Of a DNA stretch of 64,000 nucleotides, positions 48,946-59,477 are shown piece after piece. The translations under genes were made by a program, and so were the position numbers. Each line of letters starts with the position of its first letter. Position 1 is the stretch's first letter. The notes under the pieces were generated by a model. The model was not told the DNA's origin. It searched no databases and saw only the letters and a program-made list of their open reading frames with translations. Location of the stretch: the NCBI GenBank assembly GCA_963575745.1, contig CAUYUJ010016065.1, positions 18,501-82,500 of the forward strand, written 5' to 3'. Origin of the DNA: Prorocentrum cordatum (Eukaryota > Sar > Dinophyceae > Prorocentrales > Prorocentraceae).

Positions 48946-48951
48946 GGAGGC

Positions 48952-49081
48952 CTCCGAGTCCGAGGGGAAGAGCGGCTCGCCCGCGGCGGCTTCCGCCATC
49001 AGCGTGCCGACGGACCAGCAGTCGACCGCGGGGCCGTAGATGGGCTGGCGCAGGATCAGCTCCGGGGCCCGGTACCACAGC
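48952..49081 (-). CDS. CDK-like kinase, exon with APE and alpha-F
   Basis: After an AG at 49082-49083 the minus strand reads (K)LWYRAPELILRQPIYG, then PAVDCWSVGTLMAEAAAGEP and LFPSDSE. LWYRAPE is the activation-segment end and D-x-W-S-x-G the alpha-F anchor; both are intact and typical of CDK/CMGC kinases. The exon begins with the last base of a split Lys codon supplied by exon 54109-54182 and ends in phase 0 at a GC donor (48951-48950). Confidence 0.9.
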
Positions 49082-49516
49082 CTCAGGGGGGCGCCAAACT
49101 TGCACCCACGCCCAAAGAAGTGCTTGCGTCGTGAGCAAAATCAGGACGGGCGTCTGTCGGGTCGGGCGAAAGGGGGGGATAGCAGAGGGGGGGTTGAGAA
49201 TCAGCTCGCGTAGCTGATTTTCCCGGCGCCTCCCGGCGCCGGGAGGCGCCCATGTATCGAGGAATGGGCCCCTCGGTGAGGCCAAAACCAGCTGCATGCA
49301 GCAAATTTCGTAACCCCCCCTTTCCCAATCCCCCCCTTTCGCCCGACCCGAGTCTGTTGCTCCACGTGCGGCCTCTGGGGGCGCTCGCCGGGCTCCCCGG
49401 GGCCAGGAACGGCAAGACCCGGGGTGCAGCGCCAGGTCCTTCTCTGGGAGGGGTCGGGGCTCCCAGAGGCGGCGCGCTGGGAAAATTGACTCAAGCCGCC
49501 GCACGTGTGGGGAGTG
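49082..49516. other. No gene recognised
   Basis: Contains the hairpin CGGCGCCTCCCGGCGCCGGG (49225-49245) and AATCAGCTCGCGTAGCTGATT (49199-49219). Confidence 0.45.
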
Positions 49517-49775
49517 TGCACGCCGGACGGAAGGAGGAGGTAAAAACATGTGAAGTAGGAGGGCGGATGGAGTAGACTGGCTCCAGACCCTCCCAAATAA
49601 CAAAGCACACACACACACACACACACACACATCAAGACCTCCCAGATGATAAAACACACACACACACACACACACACACATCAAGACCATGCCGACTCGT
49701 GAGGTAGGAAGGCGCTGGAAGCAGATCGGGATCTGGGGATCCCAGAGAATACCTACTTTCAACGACCGGCGTGTA
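49517..49775. mobile_element. M8 MITE-like element expanded by two (CA)n runs
   Basis: Ends TGCACGCCGGACGGAAGGAG and CTTTCAACGACCGGCGTGTA. Two CA runs (49604-49630 and 49655-49680), each preceded by a CAAGACC.CCCAGA unit, lengthen it. Confidence 0.8.
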
Positions 49776-49799
49776 CACCTGCCGCCGCTCCTGTCCAGG

Positions 49800-51300
49800 C
49801 ACGTACACCGTGACGGGTGGCGGTGACGCATACGGACCCTGCCACTGGAGCCTTCGGCGGAGCTCCCTGTGGGGCCACGAAACGCTGTCCTGGGTGGCGG
49901 TGGCGCATGCGGACGCACCCACCTGGGCCTTCGGTGGAGCTCCCTTTGGGGCCACGAACCGTGTGAGGGGTGTGCCGTAATGGGTGGCGGTGACGCATGC
50001 GGACCCTGCCACTGGAGCCTTCGGTGGAGCTCCCTATGGGGCCACGAAACGATGTCCTGGGTGGCGGCGACGCATGCGGACGCACCCACTGGGGCCTTCG
50101 GTGGAGCTCCCTGTGGGGCCACGAACCGTGTGAGGGGTGTGCCGTAATGGGTGGCGGTGGCGCATGCGGACCCTGCCACTGGAGCCTTCGGTGGAGCCCC
50201 TATGGGCCAAACGATGTCCTGGGTGGGTGGCGGCGACGCATGCGGACGCACCCACCCTGGGGCCTTCGGTGGAGCTTGGGGCCACGAACCGTGTGAGGGG
50301 TGTGCCGTAATGGGTGGCGGTGGCGCATGCGGACCCTGCTACTGGAGCCTTCGGTGGAGCTCCCTGTGGGGCCACGAAACGATGTCCTGGGTGGCGGCGA
50401 CGCATGCGGACGCACCCACTGGGGCCTTCGGCGGAGCTCCCTGTGGGGCCACGAACCGTGTGAGGGGTGTGCCGTAATGGGTGCCGGTGGCGCATGCGGA
50501 CCCTGCCACTGGAGCCTTCGGCGGAGCTCCCTATGGGGCCACGAAACGATGTCCTGGGTGGCGGCGACGCATGCGGACGCACCCACTGGGGCCTTCGGTG
50601 GAGCTCCCTGTGGGGCCACGAACCGTGTGAGGGGTGTGCCGTAATGGGTGGCGGTGGCGCATGCGGACCCTGCTACTGGAGCCTTCGGTGGAGCTCCCTG
50701 TGGGGCCACGAAACGATGTCCTGGGTGGCGGCGACGCATGCGGACGCACCCACTGGGGCCTTCGGCGGAGCTCCCTGTGGGGCCACGAACCGTGTGAGGG
50801 GTGTGCCGTAATGGGTGCCGGTGGCGCATGCGGACCCTGCCACTGGAGCCTTCGGCGGAGCTCCCTATGGGGCCACGAAACGATGTCCTGGGTGCGCGGC
50901 GACGCATGCGGACGCACCCACTGGGGCCTTCGGTGGAGCTCCCTGTGGGGCCACGAACCGTGTGAGGGGTGTGCCGTAATGGGTGGCGGTGACGCATGCG
51001 GACCCTGCCACTGGAGCCTTCGGCGGAGCTCCCTGTGGGGCCACGAAACGATGTCCTGGGTGGCGGCGACGCATGCGGACGCACCCACTGGGGCCTTCGG
51101 TGGAGCTCCCTGTGGGGCCACGAACCGTGTGAGGGGTGTGCCGTAATGGGTGGCGGTGGCGCATGCGGACCCTGCCACTGGAGCCTTCGGCGGAACTCCC
51201 TTTGGGGCGGTGGCGGTGACGCATGCGGACGCACCCACTGGGGCCTTCGGTGGAGCTCCCTATGGGGCCACGAACCGTGTGATGGGTGTGCCGAACTGTG
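49800..51300. repeat. Satellite array C, related to the 90-bp satellite
   Basis: About nine higher-order units of roughly 167 bp, each of two half-units. One half has GTGACGCATGCGGACCCTGCC; the other has GCGACGCATGCGGACGCACC. Both share CCTTCGGTGGAGCTCCCT and GGGGCCACGAA with arrays A and B. GCATGC sites recur in each half-unit. Confidence 0.9.
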
Positions 51301-51359
51301 AAGATGGTGATGATGATGATGACGATGATGATGGTGACGGAGATGCTGATGATGGGGGG

Positions 51360-51445
51360 AGAGAGGGGGGCAGCGGGAGGAGAAGGAAGGACGCGCGGCG
51401 CTGTCTCTTCAAAACGAGGATCCAACACCACAGGATCGTGGGGAA
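51360..51445. repeat. Conserved tail after satellite array C
   Basis: GGGGGCAGCGGGAGGA, CGCTGTCTCTTCAAAACGAG and CCAACACCACAGGAT match the tails at 3600-3690 and 20418-20508. Confidence 0.85.
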
Positions 51446-51536
51446 AAAATACCCCCGAATGGGCAAAAATAAATAAAAACCCTGACTATGTTTTGACTAC
51501 TTTTGAATATTCCCCCTGTAGAGGGACAGGCCCGAC
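51440..51536. mobile_element. M1 right-half fragment
   Basis: Right terminus CCCTGTAGAGGGACAGGCCC-GAC with the AT-rich interior; it joins the satellite tail directly, and no left end was seen. Confidence 0.65.
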
Positions 51537-51774
51537 TTGACTCAAGCACCGCACCGCCACCAGGACACCTCCCTCTCCGCACCGAGCCACCGCCACAGAT
51601 GGCAGAGACCACCCCCGCGCCCGGTGGAAACCCCGCAGGCAGCCACCACTCCCACTGCTCTCGGTGCCCTACTCCTGCCTCGGCGGGGGAGAGCACCGGT
51701 CGTGGGCATGGTGGCTGCTTCGGGGGGGGCTTCCTGTGTGCCGAGGGTGAGGCCTTCCTGCCATCTACTTTTGA

Positions 51775-51938
51775 AGGGGCCCTGGGACACACAAATAAAT
51801 ACACACAAATAAAAGGATCCCCCACATTGTCATCTATTTTCTGGGTTTCTGTCTTCCCCCCCACTGCCCATGTTTTGCCACATGTTCGGGGGGGTCGAGG
51901 ACGAATTGTGTCTGTGTGTATTTTCCCCCTCCTGGATC
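51775..51938 (+). repeat. M4 dispersed repeat
   Basis: GGGACACACAAATAAATACA, GTTTCTGTCTTCCCCCC and GAATTGTGTCTGTGTGTATT. Confidence 0.8.
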
Positions 51939-52034
51939 TACTTTGGCGAGAGAGGCCGGTGCTACGTCGCATCCCCGCGGGAGGGCCCAAAGTTCTGCAC
52001 GCCGATCTGCACGGCTTCCCCCGGGGCCGTGGGC

Positions 52035-52135
52035 GACCCGAGGAAGAGGAGGGGAGGAGGAGGAGGAGGAGGAGGAGGAGGGGGAGGAAGGGGAGGAGGA
52101 GGAGGAGGAGGAGGAGGAAGAAGAGGAGGGCCTCC
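52035..52135. repeat. (GGA)n microsatellite
   Basis: GGA/AGG tract between two M4 copies. Confidence 0.9.
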
Positions 52136-52249
52136 CTCGAGTTCGGTGGAAGCCCCCAGAGGCGGCCAAGAGGCCGACGTGCCGGGAGCCCTGCGCGCGC
52201 CTGCCTGCAGGCGGGGGATCCCGCCGTCGGCCTCCGGGACCAGAGGGGC

Positions 52250-52404
52250 CCCAGGGCACAGAAATAAATACACACAAAACAACGATTCCCCATACTTTCA
52301 CATATTTTCGGTGTTTTTGTCTTCCCCCCAACTTCCCATACCTTCATATATCTTCCTGGGGGTCGTCGATTCATAATTGTGTCTGTGTGTTTTTTCCCTC
52401 CTGA
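52250..52404 (+). repeat. M4 dispersed repeat
   Basis: CAGAAATAAATACACACAAA, GTTTTTGTCTTCCCCCCAAC and ATTGTGTCTGTGTGTTTTTT. Confidence 0.8.
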
Positions 52405-52861
52405 GGGACGCCTGTAGGGGATTCCTATGCGCAGAGGGGCCCCGCGGGATGGTCGTGCCACCGCGCCACATCAGCGCGTTTCAATTCTGCCACCGCACCT
52501 CCTCTCGTCTGCCCCACAGCACGGAATTTCGCACGCCCCTTTCGGTAGCCCACCACCTCCACGCCGCCCCTTCTGCCCACACGTCCTTTTTTCACACCCG
52601 ACATCTGCCTCAGCAGGCAAGCCTGCTCCCCACCCCCCATCCTCTGTCACCAAGGGCTCCCAACTTCGCGCTGCGCGAAGCGCGAAGTGCGAATAACCTC
52701 GCGCTCTCGCGCCGCCTCCCAGGGGAGGAGGGGAGGACGAGGAGGAGTCGGAGCCGAACCGCGAAGCGCGAAGCGCGAAGCGCGAAGAACTTCCGCGCCC
52801 TCGAGGGCGCCCTTGGCCACGATGGGCACCTCTGCGGAGGGCGACCCCCTGGGGCGCCCCC
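52405..52861. other. No gene recognised; GCGAAGC tandem
   Basis: GCGAAGCGCGAAGC runs near 52670-52690 and 52758-52790. Nothing coding was recognised. Confidence 0.5.
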
Positions 52862-53097
52862 TTAGAGGCCTCCTAGATGGCGTCGGGGTAGATGGGGTCG
52901 GAGAATCTCGCCGCATCGCCGATGCATCGGCGATGCATCGGGAATGCATCGGCGACATCGGCGATGCATCGGCGACGTCGACGTGAAGCAGATCGGGCCC
53001 CACATCGAGCCGCATCGGCGATGCATCGGCGATGCATCGGCGATGCGGCGCGATCCTCCGACCCCATCTACTCGGACCCCATCCAGGAGGCCTAGAG
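52862..53097. mobile_element. M10 foldback element, fullest copy
   Basis: Outer arms AGGCCTCCTAGATGGCGTCG and CCATCCAGGAGGCCT are inverted, continuing inward through GTAGATGGGGTCGGAG and CTCCGACCCCATCTAC to GCATCGCCGATGCATCGG. Arms are about 60-80 bp. Palindromic ATGCAT occurs at least six times. Confidence 0.85.
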
Positions 53098-53264
53098 GGG
53101 CGCCCCCGGGGACCCGACCGGGGGAGGCCCCGGCAACGGGCCCCCGCAGCCACGGGCTACGGCCAACGCCACGCTCCCCCCGCCACGCGCGCTGCCGCCG
53201 CAGCTCGCCCCACCTGCCCCGCCCTGCCGCTTCGGCGTTGCGTTGACGATGCGCCGTCTCTCGT

Positions 53265-53336
53265 CCTCCCTCCTCCTCCTCCTCCTCCTATTCCTCCTCC
53301 TCCTCCTCCTCCTCCTCCTCCTCCTCCTCCTCCTGG
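53265..53336. repeat. (TCC)n microsatellite
   Basis: CTC/TCC tract. Confidence 0.9.
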
Positions 53337-54108
53337 AGGTCGTCTTTTCGAGCGGTACTGTTCTTGTTGTTGCTGTTCGTGTTGTCCCTGTCCCTCGCTG
53401 CACGCAAGAAGTGACCCTGGGCAAGAGTGACCTTAGGTGCGCGGCTTTCTGGGGGCCGCGGGGGGGACCAAGCCTGTGCGCGCAAGCCGCTGCTTCTGCT
53501 TCGTTCTCAGCCATCTGGGGACCCATCCGTGCCCGCACCAAAGGTTACTCCGGCGAAAGGTCACTCTTACGTCTAGTCGATATCCCGCGGGGGCCAGGCC
53601 CCTGATCTTGCCTTCTGGTCTGGTCCCCCAGGGGGGCCCGACTGGGCCTCCCTGGGGGAAGCAGCAGCGTTCGGCGAACAGCACTGTCGTCAGCGACTCG
53701 GCATCTTGGGATGGTCCGCTGCTGCTCCCGGCAGAGGGCGCCAACTGAATCTGTGGACGCCCCAAAATTGGGTAAGGAAAGAATGGACACACTAACAAAA
53801 GTGTGGTCCAAAAGCAACAGCGGCCGCTGTTGGACAGGCGGCCCTCTGTCTCGCAGGGACATCCGCGGCGACACCGACAGCGAGCCCAGCTCAACACGTT
53901 CAGGTCATGCTGTCGGTCTCTGTGCCCACTCTTCCCGTGCCCATCTCGATCGCCCCGGGAACCCGATCGGATCGGCATCGCGGCCCCGCAGACGGCGGAT
54001 CGAACCGCACACCGCCTCGCATCGCACGCGGCCCCGGCAGGCGTGCGCGTTGGCTGCCCCCCCCCGTCCGACGGCCTGCGCGCCTCCCGCGCGGACTGCG
54101 CGCGAAGC
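53337..54108. other. No gene recognised
   Basis: Intronic on the kinase model. No match noted on either strand. Confidence 0.4.
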
Positions 54109-54182
54109 TTGGGGTCCTCGGGCGAGTAGGGCCGCAGCGGGGCGTCCATGGCGCGGCCGTGGGCGAGGTCGCACAGCTTCAC
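54109..54182 (-). CDS. CDK-like kinase, exon with the DFG-equivalent segment
   Basis: After an AG at 54183-54184 the minus strand reads VKLCDLAHGRAMDAPLRPYS, then PEDP and two bases of a Lys codon. This aligns with the CDK activation segment (IK..DFGLARA...P.R.YT.E). DFG is replaced by DLA: the metal-binding Asp is kept, but Phe and Gly are not. The GC donor (54108-54107) leaves phase 2, exactly complemented by exon 48952-49081, giving PEDPK|LWYRAPE with no gap against CDKs. Confidence 0.85.
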
Positions 54183-54261
54183 CTGGAGGAGGACCGACAC
54201 AGCAGATCGGCACGAACCCAGAGCTCCTCGCGCGCCCGACGGGAGGGTGTCGTGGGCTCTG

Positions 54262-54478
54262 GCAGTAGAGGCCTCCCAGGCGAGCTCCGAGCAGATGGGG
54301 TCGGGGGATCGCGCTGCATCGCCGAAGCATCGCCGATGCACTGGCGATGCAACGGCGACGTCGGCGTGGAGAAAATCGGGCTCCATTACGAGCCGCACCG
54401 CCGATGCATCGGCGATGCGACGCGATCCTCCAATCCCGTCTGCTCGGGCCCCCTCCGGGAGACAAAGACGTAGGCTCT
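54262..54478. mobile_element. M10 foldback element
   Basis: TAGAGGCCTCCCAGGCGAGC left, then GCAGATGGGGTCGGGGG and GCATCGCCGAAGCATCG; right GCATCGGCGATGCGACGCGA, TCCTCCAATCCCGTCTGCTC. It sits in a kinase intron, 80 bp upstream of exon 54109-54182. Confidence 0.8.
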
Positions 54479-54590
54479 GCAGCCTCGGGATGCTCTCCTG
54501 CAGCTGCGCCCCGCCGAGAGCGTTCCCGGGGGGAGCCCAAATCCTCCCCGAACGACCGCCGGAGACTCGAGCTCTGACCCGAGAAGCCGG
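54478..54590 (-). repeat. M12 dispersed repeat, inverted fragment
   Basis: CCTCGGGATGCTCTCCTGCA and CGCCGAGAGCGTTCCCGGGG are the complement of M12 landmarks at 24690-24860. Confidence 0.55.
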
Positions 54591-54719
54591 GCCCCCTCTG
54601 TGCGTCGTGGGCAGAACCCGCGACGGAAGGCTGCGGGCAGCGCTCGGCCTCGGGGGGGCCCTCGCCGGGCCCAGGACGGCTCGGGGTGCGGAACGGGTCC
54701 CCGGGAAGGGGTCCAGACC

Positions 54720-54890
54720 TCTGGGGAGGGGGAGGAGGAGGAGGAGGAGGAGGAGGAGGAGGAGGAGGAGGAGGAGGAGGAGGAGGGAGGGAGGAGGAGG
54801 GAAGAGGAGGACGAGGAGGAGGAGGACCGAGGAGGAGGAGGAGGAGGAGGAGGAGGAGGAGGAGGGCGACGACGAGGGCGAGGAGGAGAT
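54720..54890. repeat. (GGA)n microsatellite
   Basis: GGA/AGG tract with GAGGAC interruptions. Confidence 0.95.
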
Positions 54891-55035
54891 GGTTGTGTAA
54901 AGAAATCACGACGTCGGAGGCATGGGAGCACGGGAGTGCGGAGGCACGCGCGGCCTTCTTGGGGCGGCACCGGACCGTCGTCCGCCGCCCGCAGGCGCCA
55001 CCCGGGGGGGACAGTTGGAAACGCCCAAGGGTCAC

Positions 55036-55210
55036 ACAGTCGAACACCCTAATAAGGACGCGCAGTAAGGACGCACGACCCTTGGAAGCCGAAGTTGGGA
55101 TATTTGGGGCGGCGGGCGACGAAAACCTCAAGGACGCAAGAGCAAGGAAGAGCAAGGACGCAAGGGTACCCTGAGCAAAGTCGCGCGTCCATATTAGGGT
55201 TTTTGACTGT
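55036..55210. mobile_element. M7 MITE-like element
   Basis: Ends ACAGTCGAACACCCTAATAA and ATATTAGGGTTTTTGACTGT. The interior is close to 43472-43658. Confidence 0.85.
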
Positions 55211-55751
55211 ACTCTAGAGGCCTGCGCAGAGGCGCGGAGCAGGGGGTGCTGGGAAAAAAACAAAAAAATATGGTGCGCACATGACGCTTGCCTTCTTAAA
55301 CACACGTGCAAACAGGATCGCAGCTCCTTCTCGCACTGATCGGAACAGGATCACATACTTCCTGCCCCCGGGGCAGTGCCGAGAAAGTCTTTGTGCTCAC
55401 GCAGTTCTTTCGGACGGGCATGGTGTGATGAGCAACGCGACTGGCCCAAGAGACGCTCCAGGATCTACGGAACATTTCTAGCGGCCCTCCTCGCTGGAGC
55501 CCGAGCGGCACCAGAAAGCCTTGAAATCTTGGACCGCATGACTCTTGTCACTCCTCGCTCCTGAGAATTTGCTCGTCGCTCACGGAAAAATGCCGATACC
55601 GCTATTCCCCAGAGCCCTCCTGGAGTGCGTTCTGGGCAGAATTTCGAAGCGAATCCAGCAGTGGCGAAGAGGGCCTCCCAAAGCGAATACGAGAGAGCAT
55701 CGGTGCCTGCTCCTCCTCCTCCTCCTCCTCCGATATTTGCCTCTCGCTCAC
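55211..55751. other. Intron sequence with short (TCC)n
   Basis: On the kinase model this is intron. A TCC tract lies at 55705-55735, next to the GT donor of exon 55752-55810. Nothing else was recognised. Confidence 0.45.
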
Positions 55752-55810
55752 CGCCCCGCTGGCTGGGTCGAGCAGGACGTTGGGCGGCGACAGGTTGCGG
55801 TGCATGATGC
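55752..55810 (-). CDS. CDK-like kinase, exon with the catalytic loop
   Basis: After an AG at 55811-55812 the minus strand gives IMHRNLSPPNVLLDPASGA, 19 codons plus two bases completing a split Gly codon. It aligns with the kinase catalytic loop HRDLKPxN. The catalytic Asp is Asn and the Lys two residues on is Ser, while the metal-binding Asn is kept. The GT donor (55751-55750) is in phase 0 with exon 54109-54182, giving SGA|VKLCDL. The double change predicts loss of normal phosphotransfer. Confidence 0.85.
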
Positions 55811-55811
55811 C

Positions 55812-56440
55812 TCCGGGTGGGAAAAGAGAGGACAACGACCAAGACTTAGCGCGAAAGGGCGTCGCTGCCGATCTTGGTAGGCATCCATCTTGGTCATCCT
55901 CCGTTCGTGGATCATCCTCGCGAATCGGCGACGGCAGGAATGGAGCGACATGAACGACTTGATGGTCAGTGCGACGGTGGTTACTGCCGTCTGCTTACGC
56001 AGGTAGAGACTTCCCAAATAGGCCTAACCATCATTTCGTAATCTGCATGGTGGTTGGCCGGTTATGCAGGCGGTTCGCGCAGGACCCCTTCTCACTAACT
56101 AACATATAGAATTTCGAAACGGTGGTTCGGGACGTTGGTGCCATCCCTTGATGATTCAAACTGTCTTTGCACACTGGTTCAACCACCAACGCCCCAGCCA
56201 CCATTTCGGAAATCCCACCAGCCCCTTGGGCGAAGGGTCTCTTCCCTCTTCCACAACCTCTCTTCCCTTCAGGGAGGGGAACCCTCCCCCTCCCCTCTCT
56301 GAGGTTGTTCGGGAGGGGTCGCGAGGCGTCAGAGGGTCCTTTTTCGGCCCCTGGGAGGGCCAATGGTTGACACATCTCATGAGGATCGTGGCCCCCGAGG
56401 GGGGGAGGGAAATCGAGGACCCCCCCTGTTTGACCGACCG
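55812..56440. other. No gene recognised
   Basis: Intronic on the kinase model; no repeat family assigned. Confidence 0.4.
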
Positions 56441-56700
56441 CATCCAAGATGGCCCCAAGAGGCCCTCCAGAGCTCCCAAGCGGCTCCCACAAGGGCCCAA
56501 AGAGCGCCCCAAGAGGCCCCAAGAGGCCTTCAGGAGGCACCCGAGAGGCCCCCAAGAGGACCCCGAGCGGCCTCAGAGAGCCCAAGGTGACCTGCAAGAT
56601 GGCTCAGATAGCCCAAACTGGCTCAAGATGGCTCCCAAGATGCTCCAAGCGGCCCCAAGACAGCTCCAAGACGGCTCGAGATGGCCACGGAGCCTCCCAA
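56440..56700. repeat. CCAAGAGGCC minisatellite
   Basis: CCAAGATGGCCCCAAGAGGC and variants. Confidence 0.8.
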
Positions 56701-56906
56701 GCCTCCCTCGCTGTTTATGAGTGTCTCTTCCTCTCTCCCCTTGTCAACTCTCATCGGCATCTTTTTGGATGGGCTGGTAGGGATGCGCGAAGCGTCATGA
56801 ATTGATCACCCTCGCGAGTCGGCGACGGCCAGCATGTACAGACAAGATCCCGCGGCATCTCGAAGGAGGGTGAGTTGAGAAAACGGCAGCTCAAGCGTAC
56901 TGGCTT

Positions 56907-57086
56907 TCGGCGGAGGACAAACCTCCCTTCAGTAGACCTCCCCTTAGTAAAACGGCCTGGGATCGAAATCGACGGACCTGGACCCGCAAACATGACGGCC
57001 GCGACGCCCTCTCGCGAACCGAAAACGGCCAATTCCTTAATCGACGTGTCAGGGTAGGAAACGCAGATCGTTCCCCAGACACCCCA
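56907..57086. mobile_element. M9 MITE-like element, right end altered
   Basis: Left TCGGCGGAGGACAAACCTCC and the full interior are present; the right end reads GGGTAGGAAACGCAG instead of the usual terminus. Confidence 0.75.
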
Positions 57087-57708
57087 AACATACCAAGTGT
57101 CCGAGCTGCGTCCCGTCGTGGCGACGAGGGCCACCAAACAAGGCCCTACCGTTGTCTCAACTCGCCCTCCTATGAGGACCATCCTCGCGAATCGGCGACG
57201 GCTGGCATGGATCGACAAAGTCCCGCGATTTCGTGGTCATGGTCATCTGAGCGGGACAAGAAACGGATCGCACGCGAGAATTCGTGGCGACCTTCCGCCG
57301 CGGCTTACGCGGGCCGCCAACGCGGCACGCTACATTGGAGAACTGGGCGCTTGCGAGCGACCTGACGGGGAATGCTGACATGTACGGTCCACCACCGTTT
57401 TTTTACGTCGCCCGTCTGCGGCCGAAGTGAACAGTGTGTTCCATTGTCTTGTTTGTCTCGTGTCTCCTCGTCCTGCCTTCGTCCCGTCCCTTGGCTGCAA
57501 AGCGAAACCAACAAAAACGAAACCGGCGCAAGAAGGCGCCATAAAACACGGTTCAGCTCGCGCCCTGGCAAAAAGCTGCACCGAACAGCTGGCTCCAAAC
57601 CCTGGCAGTGGCCCCTGGCCGCCGTCGCTCGAGAAGAGGGCGCCTGCGCGCGACTTGGCTTGGAAAACTGACGCGCGCATGTCGGCACAGTCCGCCCGTT
57701 CTTATGCT
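57087..57708. other. No gene recognised
   Basis: Contains CCTCGCGAATCGGCGACGGC, also seen at 55917 and 56813, a short dispersed string of unknown nature. Confidence 0.45.
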
Positions 57709-57879
57709 TCGGCGGTGGACAAACCTCCCTGTAGTAAACCTCCCTTCAGTGACAACGGCCTAGGGCCGAAACCGACGGACCTGGACCCGCACAAATAACG
57801 GCCGCGACGCCCTCTCGCGAACCGAAAACGGCCAATTCACTAATCGACGTGTCAGGGTAGGAGGGCTGTCTACTCCCGA
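57709..57879. mobile_element. M9 MITE-like element with ATGCT duplication
   Basis: Ends TCGGCGGTGGACAAACCTCC and GGAGGGCTGTCTACTCCCGA, flanked by ATGCT at 57704-57708 and 57880-57884. Confidence 0.9.
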
Positions 57880-58077
57880 ATGCTTCGGCCCCTCTGGGAC
57901 CGAACAGAAAAAGCTACAGTCGCACCAAGGACAGACGAGCATCCTTCAAGGACACGAGACCCTCCGGCGGCCAAGACACACGGCGCACTCATGGCACACT
58001 CCCCAGGATGCACCAGAGCATCCAACAGGCACGAAGAACACGAGGGCATCCTGCCCGAACCGACCTCGATCCGATGC

Positions 58078-58270
58078 CGGTCCGACGGACGCCTGGTGGT
58101 ATTTCGACCATACCTCGGCGCTCCGGTGGCCGTTCGGGACAATCCCGGCACCCCTGGAAGGCTCTCAGCGAGGCGCAGCTGCTGGCACTCATCCCGGGGC
58201 TGGCAAGCCGCCGAAGACCGACGAAACTTTCCAAAGACCTCGAACCTCCAACCCGAGCCTCGAGCCTCGC
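58078..58270 (+). repeat. M12 dispersed repeat
   Basis: CGTTCGGGACAATCCCGGCA, CTCAGCGAGGCGCAGCTGCT and GGGGCTGGCAAGCCGCCGA, as at 24690-24860. Confidence 0.75.
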
Positions 58271-58576
58271 ACCTCTGCCTCGTCCGACCGTGCCGGACAG
58301 CAAGCTTCAAAACGACGCCTCTTCGCGGACCGAATCTGGCGCGTGTCGACCCCCGCTCCCCTCGTGCGGATCTCCACCTCTCGCCGGGGGGGGGGGGGGG
58401 GCTGGCGGAATTGGGGGGCGGGCGACCGGCCCGCCGCCCTCTCGCAGGGCCAGGCGGCGCTCGAAGCACCATGCGAAGCCGCCTTCGGGGATCCCGGGGC
58501 AGAGCTCAGTCCGTGTGGGTGCCTCCCAGCCAAAACTTCTTCACGCGTCCCAGCCCCAAGCAGTCGTCTGCGTCTC

Positions 58577-58616
58577 TCTCTCTCTCTCTCTCTCTCTCCC
58601 TCTCTCTCTCTCGACA
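58577..58616. repeat. (CT)n microsatellite
   Basis: CT run. Confidence 0.9.
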
Positions 58617-58672
58617 TCTTCATCTCTGCCAAAACGTCTCCACCACCTCCAGAATCATCTCTCAGCTTCTCG

Positions 58673-58799
58673 CCACCGCTCGGACTGCCATTTCCCATGC
58701 ATGTTTCGATGCCATGCGTGCTTCTTGTTGCCAGATGATCCAGGATGCTCCTCGATGGTCCTCGCTGGTAAAAAAAATGCACACGTCGGAGCGATGCCA
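58673..58799. mobile_element. M5 MITE-like element
   Basis: CACCGCTCGGACTGCCATTT left and ACACGTCGGAGCGATGCCA right, inverted with mismatches. Confidence 0.75.
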
Positions 58800-58901
58800 A
58801 GGCTTCTCTCAGTCAGACCTGACGGCGCGCTCAACTTTCGCCCTCCCCGTTGGCGCCGACCCCATGCCCAGACACCCGACGTCATGATTTGTAAGTATAC
58901 T

Positions 58902-59027
58902 TGCCAACGCTCGGACGTCCATTTCGCGTGCATTTTTCGGTTTCGTGCGTGTTTTTTTGGCTCGATGGTTCAGGATGGTCCTCGATGGTTCTCGCCGACA
59001 AAAAGAAAACACGTCCGAGCGATGCCC
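58902..59027. mobile_element. M5 MITE-like element
   Basis: TGCCAACGCTCGGACGTCC left and ACGTCCGAGCGATGCCC right; 100 bp from the preceding copy. Confidence 0.8.
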
Positions 59028-59035
59028 AGTATAAC

Positions 59036-59180
59036 GTGGGGCCCCAGAAATCTCGACCCATTCCACGGCACCAGCTTCTCATCCTGAGTCGTTTTTTGAC
59101 GGCCCTGGGGACCCATGAGGACCAACGGAGGCCGAAGATGATGAACACCTCCCGCCATGATCTTTCCAAGACCCAATGGG
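59036..59180 (+). repeat. M11 dispersed repeat
   Basis: AGAAATCTCGACCCATTCC to CAATGGGGGTCTGGGGG. Confidence 0.75.
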
Positions 59181-59319
59181 GGTCTGGGGGAGCGCTCGCT
59201 CGTTCGGGGTGGGGGGATGGGGAAGAGCCAGGGTGCTCACGGCTTGGATGGTTCGGCTGCGTCGCAGTCGGCTGCGTTCGGTCGGTTCGGTTCAGTCCGC
59301 TGTTGCGACAAACCTTCCG

Positions 59320-59477
59320 TCCCCTCCTCCTCCTCCTCCTCCTCCTCCTCCTCCTCCTCCTCCTCCTCCTCCTCCTCCTCCTCCTCCCCCCTCCCCCTCC
59401 TCCTCCTCCTCCTCCTCCTCCTCCTCCTCCTCCTCCTCCTCCTCCTCCTCCTCCTCCTCCTCCTCCTCCTCCTCCCG
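59320..59477. repeat. (TCC)n microsatellite
   Basis: Long TCC tract in the 5' part of a kinase intron, about 50 bp from the donor of exon 59530-59627. Confidence 0.95.
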
